Source of the DNA: Cruorifilaria tuberocauda
Taxonomy: Eukaryota; Nematoda; Chromadorea; Rhabditida; Onchocercidae
NCBI GenBank assembly: GCA_013365365.1
Contig: JABVXU010000790.1
Coordinates: 1 to 20,357, forward strand
Length of the DNA stretch: 20,357 nucleotides
Direction: 5' to 3'
Positions 1-10,494 of this stretch are shown one piece after another. Numbering within the stretch: position 1 is the first letter of the stretch; every line of letters starts with the position of its first letter. The notes beneath the pieces are model-generated. The model was not told the origin of the DNA. It saw only the letters and a program-made list of their open reading frames with translations, and did not search any database. A program made the translations under genes and the position numbers.

Positions 1-508
1 TGATTTAGTAAAATTTTATTAATATTTATTTATTTATTAATATTTACTGATAATATTTATTACTTATTATTATTAAAAAATAAGATTTAATTTAGTAAAA
101 CTAGTTTATTACTTACTATTATTTAATTTAGTTTATTGCCTACTACTTTTACTCTCATCCACCATTATGCCGTTATTACTATTATCATTAATCAATTAAT
201 TTTTATCATTGTTACAATTGTTATTAATTACTATAATAACTCAATAAAATGAAATTTATTCATTTCTCTATATTTAAAAATGAAGAAAAAATTATAACCG
301 CTAAACAACAGATTTATATAATTTATCAGCTTTAAAAAATCTTTACTTAAAATATCATATCGACAAAAAATTTAAATTCTCTCTACTTAATGAAATTCCC
401 TATCTATTGCTGATAGAAAGTAAAAAGATAAAAAAGTTCTCTACCTATCAGTGATAAATGATAAAAAATGAAAATCATCTTTATCGATTAATCGAAGTAT
501 CAATTCAG

Positions 509-767
509 TAAATCGAACAAATCGATTAAATTTTTCAAAAAAAAAGGAATGGAAAAATGAAAGTTTAGATGAAATTTTGAAGAAAAGTGAAAATGCAAAA
601 AAGACGAGGAAATTTGTGCCATTCGATGACTGTATTACCAAAGTGAATACAATAATTCAAATCAAAGAAAAATATTTTTAGCAAAAAAAGTGAAAGCATT
701 TTTATCGGACGAAAAACTTTCTTGCCTTTCTTACTTATCAGAACTCGACGAATTTTTGATCAATTGA
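509..767 (+). CDS. Candidate 3'-terminal exons of an unidentified gene entering from the left (partial, weak)
   Basis: An open frame follows a CAATTCAG acceptor at 508 and reads 40 codons (511-630) rich in Lys and Glu, including SLDEILKKSENAKK and KFVPFDD. A second open frame ends at TGA 765-767 and encodes KAFLSDEKLSCLSYLSELDE followed by FLIN. A 50-base intron 632-681 (GTATTA..TTTTTAG) would join them in phase; without it the frames are offset. An alternative joins 509-642 (donor GTGAAT) in phase to 1204-1278 after a TTCCATTCAG acceptor. No start codon is in frame, so upstream exons would lie beyond the window or be unrecognised. I do not recognise the protein. AATAAA at 880-885 would suit a 3' end. 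Open frames of this size are expected by chance here, so this is a lead only. Confidence 0.22.
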
Positions 768-1203
768 TTTAAGAGGAAAATTGAGAAATTAAATATCAAA
801 ATGATTTGAATTCTTTTTTTTTACTTTTCATTTCCATATTATCAAAATATTTCAGTGTGTAATAGTTATCAAATTTATCAATAAAATATATATATATATC
901 AGTAATTATCACTAATTATAACAGTTATCAATAGAAATTATCAAATGGAAGAAATCATTGTAATTCAATATTTTCTTCTTATCACTTATTAAATAGAAGA
1001 AATTTCCTTCAAAGAAAAGAGAGATGAAAAATATAACGACAAATGAGGAAAAAGATTGAAAAGTTGCTATAGTGATCGTATGAAAAGCTAATTAAAATGA
1101 AACTTTCAATGTAATTCTATTAATCCGTGAAGATAGCAATGTAAGCATGAGATAAACTCTGTCAAAAATAATTAGCACTGATAAGAAATTATTTTCCATT
1201 CAG

Positions 1204-1278
1204 GAAAATTCGAGAAAATTTTACGGAGAAATTAGTAAGAGAAACTTTCATAAATGCTCAAATTATGCCACGTTATAA
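1204..1278 (+). other. Exon-like segment after a strong acceptor (very tentative)
   Basis: TTCCATTCAG ends at 1203 and is followed by 24 open codons (starting ENSRKFYGEIS) to TAA 1276-1278. A GTAAGA donor-like site occurs inside at 1235. Phase 0 would allow joining to an exon ending at 642. No homology is recognised. Confidence 0.12.
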
Positions 1279-1289
1279 TTCCTTACGTC

Positions 1290-1640
1290 TATATATGTGT
1301 GTGTATGTGTGTGTGTGTCATGTATGTATGTATGTTGTGTATGTGTGTGTATGTGTGTGTGTCATGTATATACGTATGTTGTGTATGTGTGTGTATGTGT
1401 GCATGTCACTGATAGTTGATAGTATGTGAATGACTAGGAAGAAATTCCATTTCTGTAATTTTTTATTCCTTCAATTATGTATATATATAGGTGTGTGTGT
1501 CTGTGTGTGTACGCATGCGTGTATGTGTGCATGCGTGTATGTAGTATGTTTTACGTGTATGTGTATGTGTTAGTGATAGTTGGTAGTATGTGAATTATTA
1601 AGAAGGAATTCAATTTCTGCAATTTTATATATTCCTTCAA
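1290..1640. repeat. Tandem duplication of a ~165-bp unit with TG-rich half and unique half
   Basis: Each copy has a TG/TATG microsatellite (1290-1404; 1491-1568) followed by a matching non-repetitive half: 1405-1474 and 1569-1640 share GATAGTTGATAGTATGTGAA, then AATTCCATTTCTG and ATTCCTTCAA, with scattered substitutions. Within the first TG block, a GTCATGTATGTA subunit recurs 44 bases apart (1318 and 1362). Confidence 0.88.
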
Positions 1641-1720
1641 CAGGTTGTACAAATTGATAAAATATGCGGGATTAATTTAATACTGATTAATTAATGATTA
1701 ACAAAAGTTGTTTTACATTT

Positions 1721-1800
1721 ATAATAGTGATAATGATAATGATAATAATAATAATATAATGATAATAGTGATAACAACAACAGTGATAAATAATGATAAA
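1721..1800. repeat. GATAAT/AATAAT triplet-type microsatellite
   Basis: Imperfect runs of GATAAT, AATAAT and AACAGT fill this stretch. The opposite strand reads as Leu/Tyr/Ile-rich spurious frames. Confidence 0.85.
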
Positions 1801-1960
1801 TATGAATTATAATTTTGTAGAACAAGTATTGAATTTGTAATGAAAATAAAATTGAAAGAAAGCAAATTTCTATCATTCCTAAAGTTGTATGAATATTATC
1901 GAAGAACTATTCATGATCAATTTTTAATTTAGTAGTATTTAGACATTTTAATAATATTGA

Positions 1961-2275
1961 TTGATGATAGCAATAATAATTGTTAATGATAATAGTGATA
2001 ATTGATAATAATAGTAATGACAATAATAATGAATAATAATAATAATGATAGATTAGAATAATAATAATATTAGATAATAAATAATAATAAATGATAACAT
2101 AATAAATGACAATTAATAATAACAATAGTAATGATAATATAGTAATAATAATGATAATAGTAGTAACAATAACAACGATAAATAATAATAAATATTAACG
2201 ATAATGATAAAACAATAATACTGTAGCAAAAATAATAAAAAATAACGTCAATAATGATGATAGTAGTAATGAGAT
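1961..2275. repeat. Long imperfect AAT/GAT triplet tract
   Basis: About 315 bases of AATAAT with GAT, AAC and AGT variants and occasional phase slips. Nothing else is visible, and the ~70-codon frame on the minus strand is a by-product of the repeat. Confidence 0.9.
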
Positions 2276-2461
2276 AACAAGGTAGAATGAATATACGTTT
2301 CGTAAGATTTACTTAAATTTATTTAAATTTTTTAAAATATCCAATTCAGTATAGAATTCCATGTTTACAAAAAATGAAAATAAATAATTAAAAATTGATG
2401 AATATTCCAAAGATACTGTTTTTTTGAAGAAAAGAATCGAAAGTTAATTTATGACTAAATA

Positions 2462-2670
2462 CTATACAATTACTCAAAACTATACCATTACTCTAAAAAT
2501 AAAGAAATTAGTAAAAATTGGTTAAATACCATATCATTATTCAAGACTTAAACAAGAATAAAAAATTAATTAGTATTGGTTAAATACTATTACATTACTC
2601 AAAACTTAAATAAGAATTAAGAAATTAATAAGAATTAGGTTAAATATTATATCATTACTCAATATCTGGC
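2462..2670. repeat. ~59-bp minisatellite, about 3.5 copies
   Basis: GGTTAAATA recurs at 2520, 2578 and 2638 (spacing 58 and 60), each followed by CATTACTCAA-like and ACTTAAACAAGAAT-like segments. A partial, more diverged copy precedes at 2462-2519 and the last copy stops after CATTACTCAA. Confidence 0.87.
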
Positions 2671-3788
2671 ATATCTGAGTTATTCAAGTAATATCAGACG
2701 AATAAAATCAATTCTGTAAAATTTCTCAATAAATTTTGAAAAATAACTATCACACAGCAATCGATTTAAATCATTTTTTCATGAAATTTTAATCATTAAA
2801 TTGTATAAAATGGTTAAAACTATAGAAAATAAGAAGAAATCAGGTGGAAAATAATATTTACTAAAATAATGCTTCTAATTTAGAGAATAGAATAAAGCCT
2901 TATCATTTATTGATAATATTTCGAATGAATTCATTCAATTATTCATTTAATTTTCCCTTTACATCTAAATTTTTTTTCCATGTTTTATTCCTTAAATCAA
3001 ATTCAATGGTTAACAATAGAATGATTGATTGATAATTTCCTGATAATTCCAATCGCACGTATCAAATTTTGCAAACAATTATAAAACATGCAACAATTAA
3101 AATGAAAAGCGCAAAAAAAGAACCAATGATTCATGCTAGCAATTTGCTTTTTGCTCTTTTTCATATCCAATAAATTATCATGAAAATTAAAGTTTAAAAA
3201 TTGAAATTAAAATTGCAAAATTTAAATTAAACCATAGACTGTACTTTCATCCATTCTATCGAATTAAAAAAAAAAAAACTTATCGATGTTATCAAACTTA
3301 TCATCATTGTAGTTCAAAAAAGAAACCAGAAATACGATTTGATGAATTTTTCTTAAAACATGCTTAAAAGCGTATTAATTATCAAAGCTTACAGTATTGT
3401 AATATTAAATATATAAGTTATAACATAAATATACAAGTATATAATTAAGTATGTAAGTTATAATATAAATAGTATGATATAAATATGAAATATGTATGAT
3501 ATCATGCAAATAATAGTAATATAATATAAATAATATAAATACAATATTGAATTATCAATAGTTTTATTTAAAAACGCTTAAAGTCCGTGAAATTTTCATA
3601 ATTGTTTGATCAAGAGGAATTTTCGTGAAAAGGAGGAAGTGATTGTTGGTAGAAAACTTTTTTCACTTCTCTCTTCCATTCATTCAAAATCGATTCATTT
3701 GTTTACCTAATAAGAAATGCTTCAAGCAATCTGAAATTGAAACCCATTTGTATTTCATAACTAATTGTGAATGAAAATCATACAATGC
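2671..3788. other. A+T-rich stretch, no gene recognised
   Basis: No convincing coding exon or RNA gene is visible. It holds a TATAAATA-rich sub-block at 3405-3545 with repeated AATATAAATA and TATAAGTTATAA motifs. A 39-codon open frame ending near 3711 has neither start codon nor good splice sites. Confidence 0.5.
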
Positions 3789-4068
3789 AAATAGCAGCAA
3801 CAATAATAACAATAATAATCATGAAACGTGATAGCAATAACAATAACGCTAACAATAATAATAACGATAGTAACAACAATATCAGTAGTAAGATTAACAA
3901 TAACGATAGCGATACCAATAAAACATAATAGTAGCAATGACAAATAGCAATAGTTGTAGCGATAACAACTATAAAAGTGATAGCAATGATAACAATGATA
4001 ATATTAGCAATAACAATAGCATTAGTAATATCAATGCCAACAACGATAGAAGTGGTAATGACAATAAA
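3789..4068. repeat. Imperfect AAC/AAT/AGC triplet tract
   Basis: About 280 bases of AACAATAAT, GATAGC and AATAGC triplets with drift. The minus strand reads as long Ile/Val/Leu-rich spurious frames of up to 115 codons. Confidence 0.9.
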
Positions 4069-5349
4069 GTATTTTAAAAATAAATCATAAAATTGAAAAA
4101 TTAGTAAATTAGATTGAATTATCATCGAGAGAAATCAGTAATAAGAGAAACAAGTAAGTAAAAAGGAGAATTTGAAATCATTTAGGTAATAGCAAAATTC
4201 CTATCACTTAAAAATAAGATGTAAGTTTTTAGGAAAGCTTTACTATATTATTAGCTATTAGCTTATTGCATAACAATCAGTAGTACGAATTATCTCTCTC
4301 AATAAACATTTTCAAACATTAGCTAGCAAATATTTAAAATTAAAATATCAATTATTTAGCATTTGCTAAAGTTAGTTGCTTCATTAATCAGCAAAAGAAA
4401 TTTGCACCAAATGATGCCGACAATCATCGAGTAAATAATCAATAATTTAAAATCAAATTAATCAATCGATAATTAAAATTTCAAATATTTCAATTTCATT
4501 CTCAATTAAACGAAATAATACTTGAAATGGATCTGCTGCATGATTTTTAATAGAATTTAATTACAATTTATTTGTTGTTATAAAATGTGGAAAATGACGA
4601 TTAAGTTTATTTATTTGTAAATATGATTATAAATATCACAATTAAGTTTTTTTTCATGTAAATTTTTAAGAGTGTTAATTTTTTTCCATTATCATTAAAG
4701 TAAAACTGATAGGAAAGGAAGAATTCTTTTTTTGTAAGGAATAATTTTCTCAAATTTAAAATTTTATTTCAAAATTCAACTTTTCAATTAGTGAAGTTTC
4801 AATTGTCAAGAGAAAAAAATATTGTAAATAAATGAGGTGATTGAATCAAATCGACATGAAATAATGTTTGTTCGATTGATTGTTCGAATATTCGATTGAT
4901 TAATATTTTGGATATAATTTTTTCTTATCAAAATCTTCAATCGAAACATAATTTTTAAAAAACTTTTAGTGATGTAAAATTTGGTGTGAGATAAAACATA
5001 GAATATTTGGTATCTCTCAGAGAGAGAGAGAGAGAGAGAAAACTGAATCATCAAGTGATTAATCTAGTCAAGGTATAATTTTTAAAAAATTTTGTTAAAG
5101 AATTCATGGAAACAATCAGAATGCTGTTAATTCAAACATTGAAAATTTATGGATTAGAAAAATAAATAAATAATACTATTATGTTATCCACCAAATAATA
5201 CAGTAAACAATAAACAAATATATGTAAGTATATTAATTAATTAATTAAATATTAACAATGGTTATGGGAACGAATAAATCACTATAAAATTATTGAATAA
5301 TTTTATCAGTAAATGTGATAAATGCTAAGCTAATATGGTAATATTTCAT
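4069..5349. other. A+T-rich stretch with one GA tract, no gene recognised
   Basis: Contains a pure AG dinucleotide tract at 5019-5038 and scattered ATCAATCGAT-type near-palindromes. I see no supported exon or RNA gene. Confidence 0.5.
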
Positions 5350-5500
5350 CGTAATATATATCCTAATTCTACCATAATATTTAGTATTTTACCATAATAT
5401 TTAATATTTTACCATAATATTCCATATTTTACCGTAATATATATCCTAATTCTACGATAATATTTAATATTCTACAATACTACACTATAATATTTCAATA
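5350..5500. repeat. TACCATAATATTTAATATT array with a higher-order 83-bp repeat
   Basis: A short TACCATAATATT-type unit recurs with about 22-base spacing (near 5370, 5390, 5410, 5430). A longer identical 23-base segment beginning CGTAATATATATCC occurs at 5350-5372 and again at 5433-5455, 83 bases apart, so a multi-unit block was itself duplicated. Confidence 0.88.
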
Positions 5501-5569
5501 TAAAATATTCGTTTTTTTCAAAACCTTATTGTTGTTTACTTTATTGTTGATCTGGTGTTGAGTCAATTA

Positions 5570-5587
5570 ATCAATCGATCGATTGAT
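5570..5587. repeat. Perfect 18-bp palindrome ATCAATCGATCGATTGAT
   Basis: Self-complementary without a spacer. ATCGAT- and TTGATTGA-type words are common across the window, so this may be compositional. Confidence 0.7.
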
Positions 5588-5744
5588 CTGATTGTTAAAA
5601 GCACTACGATTAGCTAATAGAAATGAAAACAATTCACAAAAAAAATAGTTTATTTCAAGAAAGGAAATTAGCACAGCTGCGGTTTCTCGATGAGATTACA
5701 TCTGCAAAATTATACGTTTAAATCTTTCATTCAAAATGTCAAAT

Positions 5745-5747
5745 GAA

Positions 5748-5785
<38 letters not shown>

Positions 5786-5860
5786 CGCATATGCACACAT
5801 ACACATACACACGGAAACACACAGACACATACACGGAAACACACACGGAAATACGGAAAC
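5745..5860. repeat. CA-rich microsatellite with CACGGAAACAC variants
   Basis: A pure CA run at 5756-5778 gives way to interrupted CGCACA/CATACA and then to repeats of ACACGGAAA (near 5810, 5832, 5845). Both strands show open frames of Cys/Val or Thr/His type, which are repeat artefacts. Confidence 0.92.
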
Positions 5861-6365
5861 AATGAAACGGATATTTGATCTTTTCATAAGCAAAATAATT
5901 AAGGTCTTTGTAAAGGAAGATAAAATATAGCAAACATATGTTCCAACTTGTTTAAAGTTCTTTTTCCACTGTATTAAACCGATTCGATGATTCAATTTTA
6001 TGATCTGTAAATGAATCATTCAATTACTAATGTAAACTGATTGAATGCTAGTTTACATGAAACATAATTATTTATCAAATCAATAATTTTAGACGTATAC
6101 AATGGTATACAATGATAATCAATGCGATTACATTTTTTTTTCGTTTTCATTCATATCACTTTTTAAAATTGATAAATTTATATGACTGATAAGATCATAT
6201 CTATTAGGCGGAAATGAAAAGAATAATATATTAGTTCGGGTATTGATAATCTTTTAATGAATTGACAAGGAAAATAAAGCTCTTTTTTTCCTTTCAGAAG
6301 TGATAAAAGAGAGAGAGAGGAAACAATTGATGAAATGATCCTTAGAAAGGGATGAAAAACCTAAA

Positions 6366-6488
6366 ATGGTACCAACAGGTACTAATCATAATTTACGGAA
6401 ACGGAAGAAAAGCCAATTGCAATTCTGTTCTACGCACAATGTGAACTTGTTTATCTCTCTTGCTATTGTCGCGCCTATCGAACAATAA
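6366..6488 (+). other. Short open frame, 40 codons (tentative smORF)
   Basis: ATG at 6366 (context AAAATGG) runs to TAA 6486-6488. The predicted peptide has a basic RKRKK stretch at residues 11-15 and a hydrophobic C-terminal part with NLFISLAIVAPI. It sits in a slightly more G+C-rich patch just before the GAT microsatellite. No family is recognised and chance is a sufficient explanation. Confidence 0.12.
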
Positions 6489-6490
6489 AT

Positions 6491-6872
6491 AAATGATGAC
6501 AATAACGATGAAGACGACGTCTACGACAATGATAATGATGATGGTAATATGGTGATTATGGTGATGATAATAACTATGGTTATCATAATGATGATGTTCG
6601 TATTATGATAATAATAATGATAATGACAAATAATGGTCAAGATGATGGTGATGATGATGATGATGATGATGGCAATGGTAATGAGTGATAATGATGATGA
6701 TGATGATGATGGTGGTACGGACGATGATAATGATAGTAATGATAGTGAGAATGGATAATGACAGTGAAAGAGGATAATGGTGAAAATGATGGTGGCAACA
6801 ATGATAGAGATGGCAATGATGATATGATGATGATGATGATGACAATAGTAATGATGATAATGGTAATAAGAA
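6491..6872. repeat. Long imperfect GAT/AAT/GGT triplet tract
   Basis: About 380 bases of GATGAT, AATGAT, GATGGT and AATGGT with phase shifts. It has more G than the other triplet tracts in the window. Minus-strand frames full of His/Ile/Ser come from CAT, ATC and TCA reading of the repeat. Confidence 0.92.
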
Positions 6873-7054
6873 TAAGAGACAGTTTGTGCATGTGATGTAT
6901 CCATCTATTTAGAGGACAGAGGAGGAAAATGGAAATGCAAATAGGCCAGCTAGTATTAATATGAATGAGTGAGTAACTCAAATTGATAGTATGAGTGGAT
7001 CGGATAGGAAGCAAACAAAGTGGTCATATCAGAGAGCTGACAAAGTGGACTAAA

Positions 7055-7138
7055 ATGGACAACAACGTATCGGACAAACGAGAAACGACAGCTGCACCGA
7101 CAACAGAGGGAGAGAGAGAGAGAGAGGGATACGGAACA
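7055..7138 (+). other. Exon-like segment with ATG and strong donor (tentative)
   Basis: ATG at 7055 opens a frame (MDNNVSDKRETTAAPTTEG then GA-repeat-derived Glu/Arg) that meets a consensus donor GGAACAG|GTGAGA at 7138/7139; unspliced it ends at TAA 7163-7165. The frame is open upstream to 6995. The donor is part of a tandemly repeated unit, and no partner exon is identified. Confidence 0.12.
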
Positions 7139-7480
7139 GGTGAGAGAGAAAGGAAGAAATTGTAATTAATCTCAAATTGGTAATATCTCGAAATTAAAAA
7201 GCTGAATATATGCCTAGATTATAGAAGTAATTTGCGGAGTTACGGAAACAGGTGAGAGAGAGAGAGAGAGCAAGAAATCGAAATTAATCCCAAATTAGTA
7301 AAATCTCGAAATGAAAAACTGAATATATATATATATATGTCTATATTTTAAAATAATTTCCAGGAATATGGAAATAAATGAGAGAGAGAAAGAGAAGAAA
7401 AAGTTGAAATTAATCTCAAATTGGTGATATCTCGAAATAAAAAACTGAATACAGACTATATATAAGTATCTAAGTAATTT
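7131..7480. repeat. Three-copy ~110-126-bp tandem repeat with embedded GA tracts
   Basis: Copies start at 7131, 7242 and 7368. Each reads ACGGAAACAG-like, a GAGAGAGA tract, GAAATTAATCTCAAATTGG, ATCTCGAAAT and CTGAATATA. The GA tract and the TATATA part vary in length between copies. A lead GA tract precedes at 7108-7127. Confidence 0.92.
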
Positions 7481-7521
7481 ATTTATTTTTTTACTATATA
7501 AGTATCTAAGTAATTTATTTT
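7456..7521. repeat. Direct repeat of AAGTATCTAAGTAATTTATTT
   Basis: The segment TATATAAGTATCTAAGTAAT is found just after the third 120-bp copy and again from about 7495, separated by a T-rich spacer. Confidence 0.8.
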
Positions 7522-8741
7522 AAAATATCTAAATTGAATTCAGCAAATTCGTTGTTTAGTTAAAATTGATATTAAATGAAATGAAGTGATTTAAGAGAAT
7601 AATTTGCTATAGAATATTGATTACATCAATGATAATATTAACAATGTAAATACTGTAAATGATATAATGAATTAATGAATTATTACAGATGAAATAAGAT
7701 AATGTAAATGTTATTACTGTTAGTAATCATCTAGTTGCATCATACAGTATTTTTATTAAACGGTAAACATTACGATAATTTTTATCACAATAATATTATA
7801 CAAAAACTTTAAGGACGATAAACCCATTAATTTAATATATGATAATTTGAGTAATAATAAATAATTTTAATTTTAATAGACAAAAATACCAAATAAATAA
7901 ACAAAATTTAAATAATATTTAAAAAACAAAAGAAATAAATAATTTAAAAATGGAAATTAAAAATAATAATTTGAAAATGAGAAAAAACGAGATAGTAGAT
8001 TTCTACAAAAAATCGTTAAAATTTGTTGATTTTCTGAATAAAAATCAAATTTTAAATTTAATATAAAATTAATATTTCAATTGCTTCTTTGCAATAAAAA
8101 TTAAAATTGATTTTAATTTATTTCCTAATTTTTCATTTAAAAATTTTCGCTTTAATATTCGTTTTTTCAATTCTAATTTTAAATTTTAATTCAAGCTATA
8201 ATATTTGATAGAAATGCTTGAATGATTATTATTCATAAATTTCTATGTCAGGATCAATCGGTTTACTAATATAATCAAATAAACAATGAAATATGATCAT
8301 TAAATTTAAATTACTTTTTATTTTGCGATTAAAATTTCAATTAAAAAATGAAATTTAAACTAATCTGGAAATATGCCAATTAGAGTGAAGAATTAGCGGT
8401 AAATTGAAATTAATTCTAATTTTACTAATAAATTTAACTTGAATATTAATTTTCAATTAAATTTGAAATTTAAATTGAATCGAACAAATCTTGTTTCAAT
8501 GAAATTATATAACACCAAAATAGTTTCAATGAAATAATACTAAAATAGTCTTTATCAGGACAGTGAAACTAATTAATTAATGAAACAAATCCGCACTGCG
8601 TGATATTCAATAATAGGTCAACAGAGAAAGCTGATAAAATGTTTCATCGTTAGTTCAAGCATTTATCATTAGTTTGAATAAACTTATAGGAATGAAAAAT
8701 GAATTGTTATTTCAACGTTCAATAAACAAAATAAACTGTCT
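7522..8741. other. A+T-rich stretch, no gene recognised
   Basis: Homopurine/homopyrimidine-poor, extremely A+T-rich DNA with many AATTTAAATT and AAAATTGA words. No exon, RNA gene or clear tandem repeat is supported. Confidence 0.5.
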
Positions 8742-9147
8742 GTTGAAAGAATGATTGATTGATTTTTTAGTAATTGATCAAATAATTAATTTTGTAGTTG
8801 TAAAATTGCATGATATAATAATCATTTAAGTAGAAATAATAATGATTGATATTGATCGATTAGTTCTATTATCTTTTTTAATATCAAATTATTGATTATA
8901 AAAATATTCCAATTTATCATTGATTTTGATAATCGATAAAATAATTAATACTGCCATTGTAAAATTACACTATATAATAAATGCATGAGCTGAAAGAATG
9001 ATTGATTGATCAATCAATTATTAGCTTTTTTTTTTGATATCAAACAATATAAAAAAATATTGCAATCATTGATTAACTTTATTGATAATTGATAAAATAA
9101 TTAATACTACCATTGTAAAATTACACGATATAATAATCGTATGAATT
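8742..9147. repeat. ~157-bp tandem repeat, three copies (first one internally deleted)
   Basis: GTAAAATTACAC-like followed by GATATAATAAT occurs at 8800, 8959 and 9115 (spacing 159 and 156). Each is preceded by AAAATAATTAAT. GAAAGAATGATTGATTGAT begins copies 1 and 3, and AATATCAAATTATTGATTAT-like sequence is shared by copies 2 and 3 but missing from copy 1. Copy 3 carries an 18-bp palindrome at 9001-9018. Confidence 0.9.
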
Positions 9148-10121
9148 TTGCAGAGAATTTATATAATTTGTAAAATTGCATTAGTATTGAAATATGTTCT
9201 CGGATAAAAGTTTTAAGGAGAAACCGGTCAGTTGTTGCTTCTCATATCCAATCATTATAAACAATTTATCATTATTGGTTTAACCTGTTTGTTTCGTCAC
9301 GTCCATTATCACTTCGTTCACTCTCTCTCTCTCTTTATCAGAATGTAATCATTTTAACAGCATTTTATCCTCTTAATTAACAAAACATCCATTTCTCTTA
9401 TCACTTCTTTTTTTTTCTCAATAATAATAATTTTGCATAAATTTTATAATTAATAATTTAGTTTAAACAATTTTATATTTATTTATTAAGAATTTTATAT
9501 TAATTAAAATCCATTTTATAATTATCAACACGCTTTAAACAAGTTAATATTCATTAGCATTCATCTAAAATGTATTTTTTATAGTGATCAGAATATATTT
9601 TATAATTACTACTTTATTTTAAACAATTTTACTTTCATTTTACTTTTTCATAATTGCAATTAATGAAAGATATTTAAGAATTGATATTTGGGCACTTCGT
9701 GTTAATAATAATTGAAAATAATTTTATAAGTTTTATATTATTTATATTATCCAGTTTTTTTATTACATTATTATTTTATAGTATATATTAATTAACAAAT
9801 ATTGTATATTATATAATAATTTTATATTTCCAATTCTTGTTATATTATAATTTCATATATTAATTAATTAATTAATTTTATATTTTATATTGTAATTTTA
9901 TATTTCATATATTAATTATCATTTCAGATATTAATTACCCAATTACCCAATATTGTGAGATTCAAAGGATACCGGAATAGTACCGTAAAATTTTCCACTC
10001 ATTTCCGGATCACAATATTCTTTACGAAGTATAAATCATGAAATGAAAGATTTGATGGGAAAAAATGATGAAGAGATGAATCAAGCATGCGTATAATCTA
10101 AACAATAAACAATGGAAGAAG
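9148..10121. other. A+T-rich stretch, no gene recognised
   Basis: Contains a CT run at 9320-9333 and a TATTAATTAATTAATTTTATA-rich part at 9715-9935. AATTACCC is directly repeated at 9936-9949. No exon or RNA gene is supported. Confidence 0.5.
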
Positions 10122-10180
10122 ATGGTCATTAACCGGATAATAATATTCATTAGCTAATCTTGATTAGCTAAAATGACCAT
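10122..10180. repeat. Two-part inverted repeat (stem, one-sided bulge, stem)
   Basis: TTAGCTAATC at 10150-10159 pairs with GATTAGCTAA at 10162-10171 across a 2-base loop. Immediately outside, ATGGTCATT at 10122-10130 pairs with AATGACCAT at 10172-10180. The left side has a 19-base unpaired stretch and the right side has none. Confidence 0.75.
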
Positions 10181-10246
10181 TAGTACTTTTCACGCTTTGC
10201 TAACATTTTAAAATCAAAAAAAAAAAGGAACAAAAATTGTAAACAA

Positions 10247-10494
10247 TGAGAGAGAGAGAGGGAGAGAGAGAGGGGGAGAGAGAGAGAGAGAGAGAGAGAA
10301 AGGAAGAGCAAATAATTACAAATAATAATCCATTTTTCGAGAACTATGTAATAACATTGTATCGGATGATTCCAAATTTCTGTGGTGATTTGAAAGGGAA
10401 CAATTGGAATGTCGGCATATCGTCTTGATAAAAATTCTCTCTCTCTCTCTCTCCCTTTCTCTTTCTTTCTCTTTCTCTCTTTCTCTCTCTCTCT
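10247..10494. repeat. Opposed GA (10247-10300) and CT (10436-10494) tracts
   Basis: An AG/GGAG tract and a CT/CCCT tract face each other 135 bases apart. Both contain a run of three G (or C) within the dinucleotide repeat, so a transcript could fold into a long purine-pyrimidine stem. Open frames in this block are repeat artefacts. Confidence 0.88.

Noticed and set aside
1..508. Search for upstream exons of the left-edge candidate
   Set aside because: Acceptor-like TATCAG at about 449-454 is followed by stops in all frames. No supported exon was found.
3778..4125. Minus-strand 115-codon frame, Ile/Val/Leu-rich, resembling membrane segments
   Set aside because: It translates the AAC/AAT triplet tract. 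The hydrophobicity comes from ATT, GTT and TTA codons of the repeat, not from a protein.
5696..6019. Cys/Val-rich frame on the minus strand and Thr/His-rich frame on the plus strand
   Set aside because: Both are readings of the CA microsatellite.
6521..7014. Overlapping minus-strand frames rich in His, Ser and Ile
   Set aside because: These are three-frame readings of the GAT tract with no start context or domain.
9930..9965. Similarity to a nematode spliced leader (TTAATTACCCAA)
   Set aside because: Only a short core matches. The flanks differ and no donor or Sm-site arrangement expected of a leader RNA gene follows.
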